A stretch of 64,000 bases of DNA, from NCBI GenBank assembly GCA_937132065.1, contig CAKZNT010000038.1:42391-106390 (forward strand). The letters are read 5' to 3'. The stretch comes from an uncultured Loktanella sp. (GTDB lineage: Bacteria; Pseudomonadota; Alphaproteobacteria; Rhodobacterales; Rhodobacteraceae). Shown here piece by piece: positions 45,766 through 54,548 of the stretch. Under the pieces are notes generated by a model. That model saw only the letters and a list, made by a program, of their open reading frames with translations, was not told where the DNA came from and searched no databases. How positions within the stretch are numbered: position 1 is the first letter of the stretch; the number at the start of each line of letters is the position of its first letter. A program made the translations under genes and the position numbers.

Positions 45766-47907
45766 ATGGAAACCGATCCGAACCAAGCCGCGAACTTCCG
45801 CATGATGGTGGAAATGTTGGACCGCAATATCTTGCAGTCGACGTTTGACATGCCGATGGCAGAGGTCATTGGCTGGGATGCGATCAGCGGAAATATTGTC
45901 GCCATGAACTCGGTTGCTTTGACGACTAGAAAGCTGACTTTGCGGCAGGGCATGCGATGCACCATAAGCGATCTGATCCCCGAACTCTCGGTTGCTCGGT
46001 TAGCACGGTTTATCGACACTGTGCGCCGCCGACCGACTGGCGAAGTGATATTTCGCATTATGCTGGCCCGTCCAAACGGCCCGCCGCGCCTCCATCGAAT
46101 CGTGATGCGTTACATTTACGAGCCAAAGCCTACGATTGTCGTCATGGTGCAAAATATTACGCGCTATCTCGAGGCGCGGGTTGCAGCAAGCAACGCTGAG
46201 GCGATCTTATCCACCGCGATCGAGTCTCTGCCAGATGGTTTTGTTCTATACGATGCGCAGGATCGCCTCGTGATCTGCAACAACAGGTATCGCGATATAT
46301 ATCGCAAAAGTGCGGCAGCGATGCGCAAGGGCACAACCTTTGAGGACATCTTGCAATACGGTCTGGACCGTGGCGAATACGCAGAGGCCATTGGGCGTGA
46401 AAAGCAGTGGCTCAAGGAACGACTTGCCGCGCATCGGTCAGCAGAGGTTACAGTCGAGCAACGCCTGACGAGCGGACAATGGCTTCGGATCGTTGAACGG
46501 CAAACGGCCGATGGCGGGCGGGTTGGGCTGCGCATCGACATTACCGAACACAAGGACAATGAGGCGGCCTTGGAGCGATTTGCGCGCACGGACCACCTCA
46601 CTGGGTTGCTTAATCGACGCGGCTTGACGGATCGGCTCAATACCTTGGCAGGCGAATTGCATGCCGACGAACGTATTGCCGTGCTGCATATCGACCTTGA
46701 TAAATTCAAATCGATCAATGACGGGCAAGGCCACGATGCAGGCGACTTTGTTTTAACCCACGTGGCCAATGTGCTGTGCGAAAGCGTCGAAGATACCGCA
46801 AATGTCGCGCGGGTTGGCGGCGATGAATTCATTGTTCTCATCAGATCGACGGGCGAAAAGGATGCCTCGCTTGCGACCAGCCGCAAAATCATTACGCAGC
46901 TCTCGCAGCCCGTTTCATATCAGGATCGCATCTGCAACTTTGGCGCCTGCATCGGCATCGCATACTATGGCAAAGATAGTGAAGCCGAGATTGATTCCGC
47001 GCTAACAGGTGCCGACATCGCCCTCAACGAGGCGAAGCAGGCGGGCAGGGGGCAATGCCGTGTCTTTGAGGTTGCGATGCGGGATGGAGCCGTAAAACTC
47101 ATTCAAATGGCCCAAGAGATACGCTTGGGCATCGAGGCAGGAGAATTCGAGCCGTTTTTCCAGCCACAGGTCAACACAGTTACGGGCGAGATTGTCGGAT
47201 TTGAGGCGCTGATCAGGTGGCGGCATCCAACGCGCGGGCTTGTGCCAGCGTTTGATTTTTTGCCTGCCGCCGAAAAGGCGGGATTGATGGATGCTCTCGA
47301 CGATGTGGTGATGGATAAATCCTGCGCGGCTGCGGCGGCCGTTGCCTCATGGGGATTGGACCGTGCGAGCATCAGCATCAATATGTCCATGCCGCAACTG
47401 CAAGACCCCGACATCTTAAAGCGGCTGGAAAAGTATATGAGCCGCCACAATGTCTGTCCCGCCAATATGCGGATCGAGTTGCTCGAATCCACACTGCTTG
47501 ACGAGAGATCCGAAATCATTGTCCAAAATGTGCACCGCTTGATCGACAATGGCTTCCTTGTTGAGCTCGACGATTTTGGCACGGGGCACGCGGCAATTGC
47601 CACGCTACGCAAATTTGCAGTGTCGCGGATCAAGATAGATAGAAGTCTCGTCCAGCACATTGATACCGACGATGAACTGAAAGTTATAACTGGCGCAATC
47701 ATCGGGCTGGCATCGCGACTCGGCATCAATGTTTTGGCAGAAGGGGTTGAAACAGCAGGTGAACAACGGGCGCTGCAAGACTTGCGTTGCGCTACCGCAC
47801 AGGGCTATTTGCATGCGCGGCCAATGCCGCTAGATGCGTTAAAATCCTGGGTAAGTGCCCATCAGGCCATCAAGGACAGCGCAAAGTGTCGCCATGCGAA
47901 AGCGTAG
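45766..47907 (+). CDS. PAS-GGDEF-EAL cyclic-di-GMP protein
   Basis: A 713-residue cytoplasmic signalling protein. Residues about 1-130 are an unassigned N-terminal part, followed by a PAS domain (about 140-265). The GGDEF domain (about 275-440) has an intact active site RVGGDEF but no RxxD inhibitory site five residues before it. The EAL domain (about 450-700) has EALIRW and DDFGTGHAAIATLRKF with the metal-binding Asp pair. It could therefore make or degrade c-di-GMP; the net activity cannot be read. Its last 38 bp overlap the convergent LacI-type gene. Confidence 0.92.
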   Translation: METDPNQAANFRMMVEMLDRNILQSTFDMPMAEVIGWDAISGNIVAMNSVALTTRKLTLRQGMRCTISDLIPELSVARLARFIDTVRRRPTGEVIFRIMLARPNGPPRLHRIVMRYIYEPKPTIVVMVQNITRYLEARVAASNAEAILSTAIESLPDGFVLYDAQDRLVICNNRYRDIYRKSAAAMRKGTTFEDILQYGLDRGEYAEAIGREKQWLKERLAAHRSAEVTVEQRLTSGQWLRIVERQTADGGRVGLRIDITEHKDNEAALERFARTDHLTGLLNRRGLTDRLNTLAGELHADERIAVLHIDLDKFKSINDGQGHDAGDFVLTHVANVLCESVEDTANVARVGGDEFIVLIRSTGEKDASLATSRKIITQLSQPVSYQDRICNFGACIGIAYYGKDSEAEIDSALTGADIALNEAKQAGRGQCRVFEVAMRDGAVKLIQMAQEIRLGIEAGEFEPFFQPQVNTVTGEIVGFEALIRWRHPTRGLVPAFDFLPAAEKAGLMDALDDVVMDKSCAAAAAVASWGLDRASISINMSMPQLQDPDILKRLEKYMSRHNVCPANMRIELLESTLLDERSEIIVQNVHRLIDNGFLVELDDFGTGHAAIATLRKFAVSRIKIDRSLVQHIDTDDELKVITGAIIGLASRLGINVLAEGVETAGEQRALQDLRCATAQGYLHARPMPLDALKSWVSAHQAIKDSAKCRHAKA

Positions 47908-48895
47908 GGCTTAGCTCGATAATCTGCGGTTCGTCTGTGGCGTCCTCGCTATTGCGGGCGGCTACAATCTGCGCGGCCTTGATCCCGATTTCACGACGAC
48001 ATGCATCCATTGTCGCAAGGCGGCGCGGCAAGCCTTCGAGCAATTCAACACCATTGAAACCAGCGAGCCCGATCGTGCCGGGAACATCGACGTTTTGTTC
48101 CTGCAAATACAACAAGCCACCAGCGCCGATCATGTCATTCGAATAATAGAGAAAATCCAGATCTGGCGTGCGCTTTAGCATCGCGGCTGTCATCTCACGC
48201 CCCTTTGCAAGCGCAGAGCCGCCAGAGTAGAATTCCTGATCTGCGATCTCAATGCCTGCTTTGGCCAGCGTGCGCGTGAACCCTTCGAACCGCTTACGAG
48301 CGCGATGATCAAGTGGCATTTTTGTGCCCATAAACCCGATACGGCGATAGCCAGCTTCAATGATCGCCTCGGCCATTTTGCGGCCAGCACGGCGATGCGA
48401 AATCCCCACAGCGCTATCAACGGGCTGCCCGTCAACGTCCATGATTTCTACAACTGGAATGTCCGCTTGTCGCAACATGGCGCGCGATGCTTCCGAGTGC
48501 TCCAAGCCTGCGATAATTACCCCGGACGGACGCCACGACAGCATCTCGAACAATACCTTCTCTTCCTTTTCAGGCAGGTAGTCAGTCACGCCCACAACGG
48601 GCTGCAATCCGGTGTCCTCAAGCGTTTCGGATATGCCAGACAAGACTTCGGGAAACACCATATTTCCCAGCGATGGGATGATTACGGCCACGAGATTAAC
48701 GCGTTGCGAGGCCAAAGCGCCAGCGATCTTGTTGGGAACATAGCCCAGCCGTTTCGCAGCCTCGCGCACCTTTTGGCGAGTGGTATCGGATACGTCACCC
48801 TTGTTTCGCAAAACACGGCTGACAGTCATTTCGCTTACACCAGATGCTTCTGAAACATCACGCAGCGTAAGGGCACGCTTCTTTGGAGGTATCAA
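47870..48895 (-). CDS. LacI family transcriptional regulator (GntR/gluconate-like)
   Basis: A repressor of about 341 residues. The N-terminal HTH is TLRDVSEASGVSEMTVSRVL with the hinge KRLGYVPNKIAGALAS, followed by a sugar-binding-like domain (VNLVAVIIPSLGNMVFPEVLSGI). The pattern is closest to the E. coli gluconate repressor GntR. Its start is probably the TTG at 48895, behind AGGAAG; the open frame extends further but the extra sequence is not family-like. No target gene adjoins it: tRNA-Arg and the island lie upstream. Confidence 0.85.
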   Translation of the reverse strand: MIPPKKRALTLRDVSEASGVSEMTVSRVLRNKGDVSDTTRQKVREAAKRLGYVPNKIAGALASQRVNLVAVIIPSLGNMVFPEVLSGISETLEDTGLQPVVGVTDYLPEKEEKVLFEMLSWRPSGVIIAGLEHSEASRAMLRQADIPVVEIMDVDGQPVDSAVGISHRRAGRKMAEAIIEAGYRRIGFMGTKMPLDHRARKRFEGFTRTLAKAGIEIADQEFYSGGSALAKGREMTAAMLKRTPDLDFLYYSNDMIGAGGLLYLQEQNVDVPGTIGLAGFNGVELLEGLPRRLATMDACRREIGIKAAQIVAARNSEDATDEPQIIELSPTLSHGDTLRCP

Positions 48896-49015
48896 TTTAA
48901 ACTTCCTACACTTTTTGGCCTCTCCAAAACCTATAACGCTAGCCAGACATTGTCCAAGGGGAAGACGCAAGCGGGCGTTGACCAGCCCCAAAAACGAGGG
49001 CATGCAGTGCACGGC

Positions 49016-49093
49016 GGCCCCGTGGCTCAACTGGATAGAGCAGCCCCCTCCTAAGGGGCAGGTTGATGAGTTCGAATCTCTCCGGGGTCACCA
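49016..49093 (+). tRNA. tRNA-Arg (anticodon CCT), island integration site
   Basis: A full cloverleaf: acceptor GGCCCCG / CGGGGTC, anticodon stem GCCCC / GGGGC with loop CTCCTAA (anticodon CCT), and encoded CCA. The T-stem is poor: ATGAG opposite CTCTC pairs at only three of five positions, and the variable loop is 6 nt. The 3' half from 49065 was supplied by the island. The original 3' half lies at 63944-63971 and would give a perfect T-stem. Confidence 0.93.
49046..49064. repeat. left attachment-site core (19-bp direct repeat)
   Basis: CCCTCCTAAGGGGCAGGTT, spanning the anticodon arm of tRNA-Arg. An exact copy is at 63925-63943. It marks the left junction of the island; crossover occurred within this sequence. 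Confidence 0.9.
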
Positions 49094-49166
49094 TTAATAG
49101 CTTGAAAACGCAGAATTAATTCCTGCGTTTTCTTGCTTATTGCACCAACAGTATTTCCCAAATAAG

Positions 49167-49184
49167 CTAGCACAGTATTAGCAC
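49167..49184 (+). repeat. integrase arm-type site pair P1
   Basis: CTAGCAC (49167) and TTAGCAC (49178), same orientation, starts 11 bp apart. One of three such pairs near the island ends. Confidence 0.6.
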
Positions 49185-49236
49185 GGTTTTTTGACGTCAA
49201 TAAAATCAATGATTTAACCAACGTCGAATCCTGTGC

Positions 49237-49254
49237 TTAGCACGGATTTAGCAC
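49237..49254 (+). repeat. integrase arm-type site pair P2
   Basis: TTAGCAC at 49237 and 49248, starts 11 bp apart, same orientation as P1. It lies 52 bp before the integrase start and could also affect int transcription. Confidence 0.6.
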
Positions 49255-49305
49255 AGGGTTTCGTGTGCTTCACAAAACGGCACGAATGTTGGGAGCAGTT
49301 TGGCA

Positions 49306-50571
49306 ATGGATTTTGGGGAGGAAGAATACCCGTACACCGTGTTTCAACGCTATGACAATGGCATGTATGCTATGCGTTTTACATTGCGGGGCCATAAGCA
49401 AATTCGGATTGGATTGGGAACGCGTGACCGTTCCAAAGCTTATCGTCTTGCCGAACGCAAATACATGGAGGCTGAAATCCGAGCCGAAGAAGGTCTGCTG
49501 CTAGGTGTTGCCAGCTTTGATAAGCTCGCTGCTGAATACTTGTCCAAACTCGAAAACGATGCAGGTGACGATCCACAAAAGCTAAAGGCATACCGCTATG
49601 CCAAAGGTGTTGTGGATCGCTACCTTGTTCCATTCTTTGGGCGCAAGAATATAAGTGCAATCCAATACAAGGACTTGGTTGAATATACAGCATGGCGCAA
49701 AACTTACTGGACCACTGGTGATGGCAAAAATCTTCGTTGGCTTAGGTTTGAGCGCGGACATAAGAATTTAAAGCGCAAGGCCCCAAATACAGAAGCCACA
49801 GCAAGCACGATGCGCAGAGAAACATCCATTGTACGTGGCGTGTTTAAACAGGGCGTAGAGAAAGGGTTTTTGAAGGCATCCGACATCCCAAAGCAGGACG
49901 TGGGTAGGGTGCAGCACAAGAAACGCCCTTCGTTCACAAAAGAGCAGTACAACCACCTACTTGATGTCAGTCAATCCCGCATCATGGAGGTGTCAGATCG
50001 ACCCAAATTCTTGTTTGAACGATACATGCTGCATAACTTTATCGTCATAGCTGCTGAAACGGGCATGCGTACGATGGAAATGTTCAATCTCAACTGGGGT
50101 CATATCGAAGGATTTGAAGAAGCAATCAAGAAACCTGTGGTAGAACAGGAAATCAGTATCTTTGCACATGGCAAGGGTCGGTTGCCTCAAAGGTTTATCC
50201 CACGCAAAACTGCAATCAGTGGATTTGAAGGTGTTTATCGTGCTTTTCAGCGTCAGTTCGGCAAGATGCCACAGAAAACTGATCCCGTGTTCTGTAACTA
50301 CAAAGGTGAACGGATCACCACGTTCAACAACAGTTTGAAGACCCTGCTAAAAGCCGCTGATCTTGAGAAAGATGCCTTTGGCAACAACTACACATCCTAT
50401 TGTTTTCGCCATTCCTATGCCACTTGGTCCTTACAGCGCGACCCACCAATCGACATTTACACACTTGCTACAAATATGCGCACATCGGTGGAAATGATTG
50501 AACGGTGGTACTCGGATGTGATCCCAGCAGATCAAGCAAGAAGGTTGCGTGGAGATAGTGAGTGGGAGTAG
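49306..50571 (+). CDS. tyrosine-type site-specific integrase
   Basis: A protein of about 421 residues. It has an N-terminal arm-binding-like part (residues about 5-60), a core-binding helical domain (about 70-210) and the catalytic domain. The catalytic residues are Arg in AAETGMRTMEMFNLNW, the His-x-x-Arg-like box CFRHSYATW and Tyr in MIERWYSDV. It should recombine the attachment site in tRNA-Arg, 210 bp away. An in-frame TTG two codons upstream is an alternative start. Confidence 0.92.
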   Translation: MDFGEEEYPYTVFQRYDNGMYAMRFTLRGHKQIRIGLGTRDRSKAYRLAERKYMEAEIRAEEGLLLGVASFDKLAAEYLSKLENDAGDDPQKLKAYRYAKGVVDRYLVPFFGRKNISAIQYKDLVEYTAWRKTYWTTGDGKNLRWLRFERGHKNLKRKAPNTEATASTMRRETSIVRGVFKQGVEKGFLKASDIPKQDVGRVQHKKRPSFTKEQYNHLLDVSQSRIMEVSDRPKFLFERYMLHNFIVIAAETGMRTMEMFNLNWGHIEGFEEAIKKPVVEQEISIFAHGKGRLPQRFIPRKTAISGFEGVYRAFQRQFGKMPQKTDPVFCNYKGERITTFNNSLKTLLKAADLEKDAFGNNYTSYCFRHSYATWSLQRDPPIDIYTLATNMRTSVEMIERWYSDVIPADQARRLRGDSEWE

Positions 50572-50579
50572 GTCAAGTG

Positions 50580-50590
50580 CAACTTGGTTG
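50580..50590. repeat. island 11-mer repeat, copy 1
   Basis: CAACTTGGTTG in the 23-bp gap between the convergent integrase and XRE stop codons. Other exact copies are at 51431, 52125, 54554 (reverse), 54582 and 58289. Confidence 0.7.
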
Positions 50591-50594
50591 GCTT

Positions 50595-50936
50595 TCAACC
50601 CTCATCCTCCTGCAAAACCGTCCCCAACTTTAGCAGCAAGTTTAGTTGCCGATCATCCATATCGGAGATCAACGAATTCACCTGCATAAGCAGTCGTTGC
50701 CGTGCGTCGGTTACATCAACATCTTCAACATCGAAGAAATCCCGCATGGGCAACCCAAGCACGTTCGCAATATCCACGAGTGTCGAGAAATTGGGCGCAG
50801 TTTTACCTCGTTCGATGTTGGAAATCGTTTCGAACGCCTTGTCGATGGCTTCCGCCAACTGCGGTTGGGTTAGACCCTTTTGGGTTCTTGCAGCTTTCAC
50901 GCGCAACCCGATGTTTCGTTTCAGTTGATCACTCAT
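50595..50936 (-). CDS. XRE family regulator
   Basis: A 113-residue protein. Residues 6-65 are a Cro/CI-type helix-turn-helix (GLRVKAARTQKGLTQPQLAEA and FETISNIERGKTAPNFSTL). The C-terminal part is helical (VNSLISDMDDRQLNLLLKLG). It probably represses its own gene and the divergent small gene at 51083, since a 14-bp sequence directly in front of its start recurs inverted 60 bp further on. No Shine-Dalgarno is visible, so the mRNA may be leaderless. Confidence 0.88.
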   Translation of the reverse strand: MSDQLKRNIGLRVKAARTQKGLTQPQLAEAIDKAFETISNIERGKTAPNFSTLVDIANVLGLPMRDFFDVEDVDVTDARQRLLMQVNSLISDMDDRQLNLLLKLGTVLQEDEG

Positions 50937-51023
50937 ATATCGGTTTATAAAGACGAGTAAAGTTCTTGCCCATGAAGTGATGTTTCGTTACTTACGGAGA
51001 ATAACGGAATTATAAGCCGATAT
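50937..51023. promoter_or_regulatory. paired inverted operator of the XRE regulator
   Basis: ATATCGGTTTATAA (50937-50950) and, inverted, TTATAAGCCGATAT (51010-51023) agree at 13 of 14 positions. One abuts the XRE start codon and the other lies about 60 bp before the divergent gene. Confidence 0.6.
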
Positions 51024-51082
51024 TCTGCGTAAGACATGATGTTTTACGCCCAGTAACGCTCACCCTTTTGTTGGAGGAACAT

Positions 51083-51322
51083 ATGAAATTAGTTGCTTTG
51101 GTTGCCCTGTTTGGATCTTTTGGTGTCACATTGATGGCTGATACCGCCGAACAAACTTCCCCTTGTGTGGATGTCGTAGAAGAAGCCAAAAGTCCTGATC
51201 CTGCGCTTAGTCCAGATGGATTTGGTCAAGCGGTTGGCGAACGTGGTGATACTAATGCGGATACCGAAGAAGGTGACCCATATACGGGTGATCCCGCTTA
51301 TGGGGATTGTGACGGACGCTAA
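51083..51322 (+). CDS. small exported acidic protein of unknown function
   Basis: A 79-residue protein with strong GGAGG 6 nt before the ATG. Residues 1-19 are a signal peptide (MKLVALVALFGSFGVTLMA). The mature part is rich in Asp, Glu, Gly and Pro, with only two Cys (SPCVD and YGDCD), which could form a disulfide. No domain is recognised. It is divergent from the XRE regulator and probably under its control; a strong terminator follows, so it is transcribed alone. Confidence 0.7.
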   Translation: MKLVALVALFGSFGVTLMADTAEQTSPCVDVVEEAKSPDPALSPDGFGQAVGERGDTNADTEEGDPYTGDPAYGDCDGR

Positions 51323-51382
51323 GATTTTGCTTTGTGCCGTTGACAAACATCCCTGTGACACCAACTACACATTGCAATAACT

Positions 51383-51423
51383 GAAGGCTTCAAACTGACG
51401 TGCAGCTTGGAGCCTTCTTTTTT
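51383..51423 (+). terminator. intrinsic terminator
   Basis: GAAGGCTTC (51383-51391) pairs with GGAGCCTTC (51409-51417) over 9 bp with one G-T pair, followed by six T residues. It ends the transcript of the small exported gene. Confidence 0.82.
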
Positions 51424-51430
51424 GATTTTC

Positions 51431-51441
51431 CAACTTGGTTG
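51431..51441. repeat. island 11-mer repeat, copy 2
   Basis: CAACTTGGTTG between the terminator and the stop of the convergent gene at 51458. Confidence 0.7.
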
Positions 51442-51457
51442 AGTGACCTTACGATAA

Positions 51458-51946
51458 TCAGTGACGAAGTAGCTGTGGGTCTGGGAGCTGCGCAGCTAAA
51501 TTGTCAATTTGGATTGAAGCGCGGTCCGCAGCAGAAATGTATAACTCGAATTTGGCCACCTCAACGCAATGTGGCTCAGGCATGGTCGCATTCAGTTTGT
51601 TGAAAAGCTGCCCACCTGTTCGTGCCGCGTATGAAATTTTCTTGTCCTCTTCCGATACATGAAAACCCGATCCAAGTAGTGGCCCATTCCGAAACCTGTG
51701 GCTCCGCCAATGATTTCTCGCCAGTTCTGACTTCGTTTGAAGTACTGCTAGACTTCGCTCAACGCGAGTTTTGCTTTCCTGACTTTTTAGACGAAGAGCA
51801 ACTAACTCCTGATTTCTTGCAGCGTCGAACGCGGTTTTCATCGACCTTCGATCTACATACCAGCAAGCAACTCCAACCGTTGCAACGATGGCGGTATATA
51901 ATTCAATTGGGTTTTCGGAAACTATGTTCCAAAATGATCCTAGCAT
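51458..51946 (-). CDS. single-pass membrane protein of unknown function
   Basis: A 162-residue protein with one N-terminal membrane helix (LYTAIVATVGVACWYV, residues about 16-32), then a charged helical stretch of about 50 residues (NQELVALRLKSQESKTRVERSLAVL) that looks like a short coiled coil, and a C-terminal soluble part. No family is recognised. It stands alone in the island. Confidence 0.6.
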   Translation of the reverse strand: MLGSFWNIVSENPIELYTAIVATVGVACWYVDRRSMKTAFDAARNQELVALRLKSQESKTRVERSLAVLQTKSELARNHWRSHRFRNGPLLGSGFHVSEEDKKISYAARTGGQLFNKLNATMPEPHCVEVAKFELYISAADRASIQIDNLAAQLPDPQLLRH

Positions 51947-52123
51947 CTAAAACTTCTTTATATCCGTATAGTTTAACTGACTGACACTATATGTGGTGCA
52001 GACGATCTGTAGTTTCAACCACTACCCAAATTGGTTTTGCATGAATGCCGAGGGGTGACACACTTTATCTATCAGGACCTAGGCGATGAGAACGCGCAGC
52101 GCGATGCTGACGAATGGTGATAC

Positions 52124-52480
52124 TCAACTTGGTTGGCCAGTTACCGTTTCGACGACACACCCAATATCCAACTGCACGGAAACCTGTTCAACTATTCCTT
52201 CGAGTTCTTCATATGCGTGGTTTAGGTTCATCGCATATGGCTTCCCAAAATGCGGATTGCCAAGGAACGTAGCGAGGATGGTCTTCGTTACGTTTAGCAA
52301 CGTTTGCAGCACTGCACGTGATGGCTTTCTGTTACGGGCAATCATGCTGGAATAGTAACTTGGTGCTTGTCCCAGAATTCTGCGGGAAAACGCACGTTGC
52401 GAGATCACCAAGTTGTTGCGTCGATAGCAGTAGAAGGTGTCTTGTAGCAGTTGGGTTTGGTTGATCTCGCTGTATCGCAT
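52124..52480 (-). CDS. small protein of unknown function, possibly DNA-binding
   Basis: About 118 residues from the ATG at 52480 (MRYSEINQTQLLQDTFYCYR). The segment VISQRAFSRRILGQAPSYYSSMIARNRKPS resembles a helix-turn-helix of the kind in phage-type regulators, with Tyr-Tyr-Ser-Ser in the recognition helix, but this is weak. The stop codon overlaps copy 3 of the 11-mer repeat (52125-52135). The open frame extends 15 codons upstream, but the extension has no ribosome site. Confidence 0.5.
   Translation of the reverse strand: MRYSEINQTQLLQDTFYCYRRNNLVISQRAFSRRILGQAPSYYSSMIARNRKPSRAVLQTLLNVTKTILATFLGNPHFGKPYAMNLNHAYEELEGIVEQVSVQLDIGCVVETVTGQPS
52125..52135. repeat. island 11-mer repeat, copy 3
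   Basis: CAACTTGGTTG overlapping the stop codon (TCA at 52124-52126 on the plus strand) of the 118-residue gene. Confidence 0.7.
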
Positions 52481-53510
52481 TTTGTGGCTCCATCGTTGTA
52501 ATAGGCAGCTGCTAATGCGCTGCACATGTATTTATGCGCTTTGCTCCATCCATCAGAAAATTGCCCTGCATGAGCTTTTTATTGGTGCCTGCTCAAGGAC
52601 TGCTTGGATAAATAGAAACGTTGCACAAGGTGCAGCACACATAGAGGGACTTGGACTTAAAACGGGGGCGGGACAAAGACCGTCACTATGAGACACCCTT
52701 AGTCGATTGGAACGTAGCTGCGTTGGGCCCTGTAGCGAGGATATCCCAGCAATTGGACTGCCAAGCACTTGATGTGCAAAAGGGTCACCGTCGTCGGAAT
52801 TCGTGCAGGGTTTTTATGACGAGAAATCTGATCATGGGTGAGTTGGAAATTGCTTGGCCCATGATGCTTGTTGATGTCGTTCCATATGCATGGGCAAGCA
52901 GCTGGATCAAATAGCGATCCTAACCGTATATGGATGACGGGAATGAGGGCGGAGTACGGGATACCGTCGCCCAAGCAGAAGTGCACATTCCTTATGGAAA
53001 AAGCGATACACTCGACTGAATATCAATTTGTCATCTCCCTCCTGCATTGATTGTTGTTGATCAATGGGGGGGGAGAAAAAGCTCTCATCTGACTGAGTAT
53101 CGTGCTTCGCTTTCAGCTTCGCCTAAGTCGCCAGTTAGATAACCGCTGAAATCACTGGTTAGGGATTAACCGAACTGGATTGATGTCGAAGACGTTAAAT
53201 CGAAGTGAAGCGCCAGAAGAGCAAGGCGATGATAGGCAGTGAACAGAAGATTTTGCAGGTATGTGCGCTAGCAGATACCAATGTGGTGCTGTTCAAAGGA
53301 ACTGGCATTGCTCTTGTTGGCGTTCTTCGTTTTGCGTGGATCGCGCATTTATATCAGCACCACTCACCTATCACATATTACACAGAACATGATAAGTGGG
53401 CCTAACTCCTTGGTTTTCTTGGCAATCAGAAAGTGGTCGTAGAACTTGCTGAAAGGACTTATCACTAAAAGCAATCAAGGCGTTGTTTTTATTATGTTTT
53501 GGAGGCCTCA
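52481..53510. other. island region without a supported gene
   Basis: About 1 kb with only short frames on both strands. A 59-codon frame at 53229-53405 and a 95-codon minus-strand frame at 52699-52986 have no ribosome site and no recognisable sequence. No terminator, RNA gene or insertion sequence stands out. It may be decayed sequence. Confidence 0.5.
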
Positions 53511-54071
53511 ATGAAGCAAGCACGGGTTTTGACACAGACAGAGATCAAACGGGTTCTGGTTTATTGTAACGGCACCAGGTACGCGCAGCGCAATAGACTA
53601 GCAGTGTTGCTTTCTCACTATGCGGGTCTGCGTGTCGGTGAAATCGCAACATTAACTTGGGAGCAGTTGCTGGATGTGAATGGTTCGATCCGAAGTCAGT
53701 TCTATCTGGCTGCTGCTGACACAAAATCAAATGAAGCACGGCTCGTTCATGTAAATACAAAGTTGATGGCGGAACTGGTGGCTGCAACCAAACTCACCCA
53801 AGCAGCTGCTGGTCCAATAATCCGATCACAACGGGGTGGGCATTTTTCGGCAAATTCATTGGCGCAGGTGTTTGCACGGATTTATGCAGGTGTGGGCTTC
53901 AAAGATGCATCATCACATTCTGGTCGCCGCTGGTTCATAACGGAACTGGCCAAAAAAGGTGTAACCAGCAAGACCATCATGGAACTGGCGGGACATAAGC
54001 AGTTGGGCACCACACAACGTTATATCGAAGTCACAGACCAGATGAAGGCCGAGGCAGTGCAGTTGCTGTAG
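53511..54071 (+). CDS. short tyrosine recombinase (catalytic domain only)
   Basis: A 186-residue protein that lacks the core-binding and arm-binding domains. The catalytic set is complete: Arg in HYAGLRVGEIATL, His and Arg in SSHSGRRWFITELAK, His in LAGHKQLGTTQRY and the Tyr at its end. GGAGG is spaced 5 nt from the ATG. Short recombinases of this type resolve dimers or excise elements, or act as accessory recombinases. It is a second recombinase next to the island integrase, which is unrelated in length and sequence. Confidence 0.87.
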   Translation: MKQARVLTQTEIKRVLVYCNGTRYAQRNRLAVLLSHYAGLRVGEIATLTWEQLLDVNGSIRSQFYLAAADTKSNEARLVHVNTKLMAELVAATKLTQAAAGPIIRSQRGGHFSANSLAQVFARIYAGVGFKDASSHSGRRWFITELAKKGVTSKTIMELAGHKQLGTTQRYIEVTDQMKAEAVQLL

Positions 54072-54270
54072 CTGAACCTTGAGAGGTCCGTTCCCAAGTG
54101 CTTCCGTCACCAATCCCTTTCCCAACACAGTGTTTGCTAACATTGGGTTGCGAGAAACAAGCGCGACCAATGTTTCGTCTTCATCAGTTTCTTATGGTTC
54201 TGCATTGAAGCCAAATTCGGCTGTGGTACATATATTTGTGCACCAGGTTCAACCATAGGGAGAGATAAGC

Positions 54271-54483
54271 ATGAAAGTGAAGATCAAAGATTTCAAAGTC
54301 GAAATGGGTGTAAAAACAAACGGCGTCGAGTTTGAGGTTCGAGACCCCGATGGAAACCTCCGCGGCGATTGCTATGTGACTAAGACGGGCTTGATATGGT
54401 GCCAAGGGAAAACAACCCGAAAGAATGGTGTCAAGATGTCTTGGGATGAGTTCATCTCACAGATGCAAGCTCAGGGTTCCTGA
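54271..54483 (+). CDS. small protein of unknown function
   Basis: A 70-residue hydrophilic protein behind GGGAGAG, with Lys-rich start MKVKIKDFKVEMGVKTNGVE and a beta-rich middle (FEVRDPDGNLRGDCYVTKTGLIWCQGKTTRKNG). No family is recognised. A 7-bp inverted repeat begins in its stop codon. Confidence 0.6.
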   Translation: MKVKIKDFKVEMGVKTNGVEFEVRDPDGNLRGDCYVTKTGLIWCQGKTTRKNGVKMSWDEFISQMQAQGS

Positions 54484-54508
54484 CCAACACAGTTCCAAAG
54501 CTTGGTCA
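54481..54508 (+). terminator. small inverted repeat at the gene end
   Basis: TGACCAA (54481-54487) pairs with TTGGTCA (54502-54508), and the left arm starts with the TGA stop of the 70-residue gene. There is no T-run. Confidence 0.4.
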
Positions 54509-54548
54509 TTCCAGTGGTCTAGCTAAGGTATGGCTCCCAATGATCGAT

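Noticed and set aside
53205..53405. A 58- to 66-codon plus-strand frame in the island gap.
   Set aside because: Weak ribosome site and no protein-like pattern; kept only in the description of the gap.
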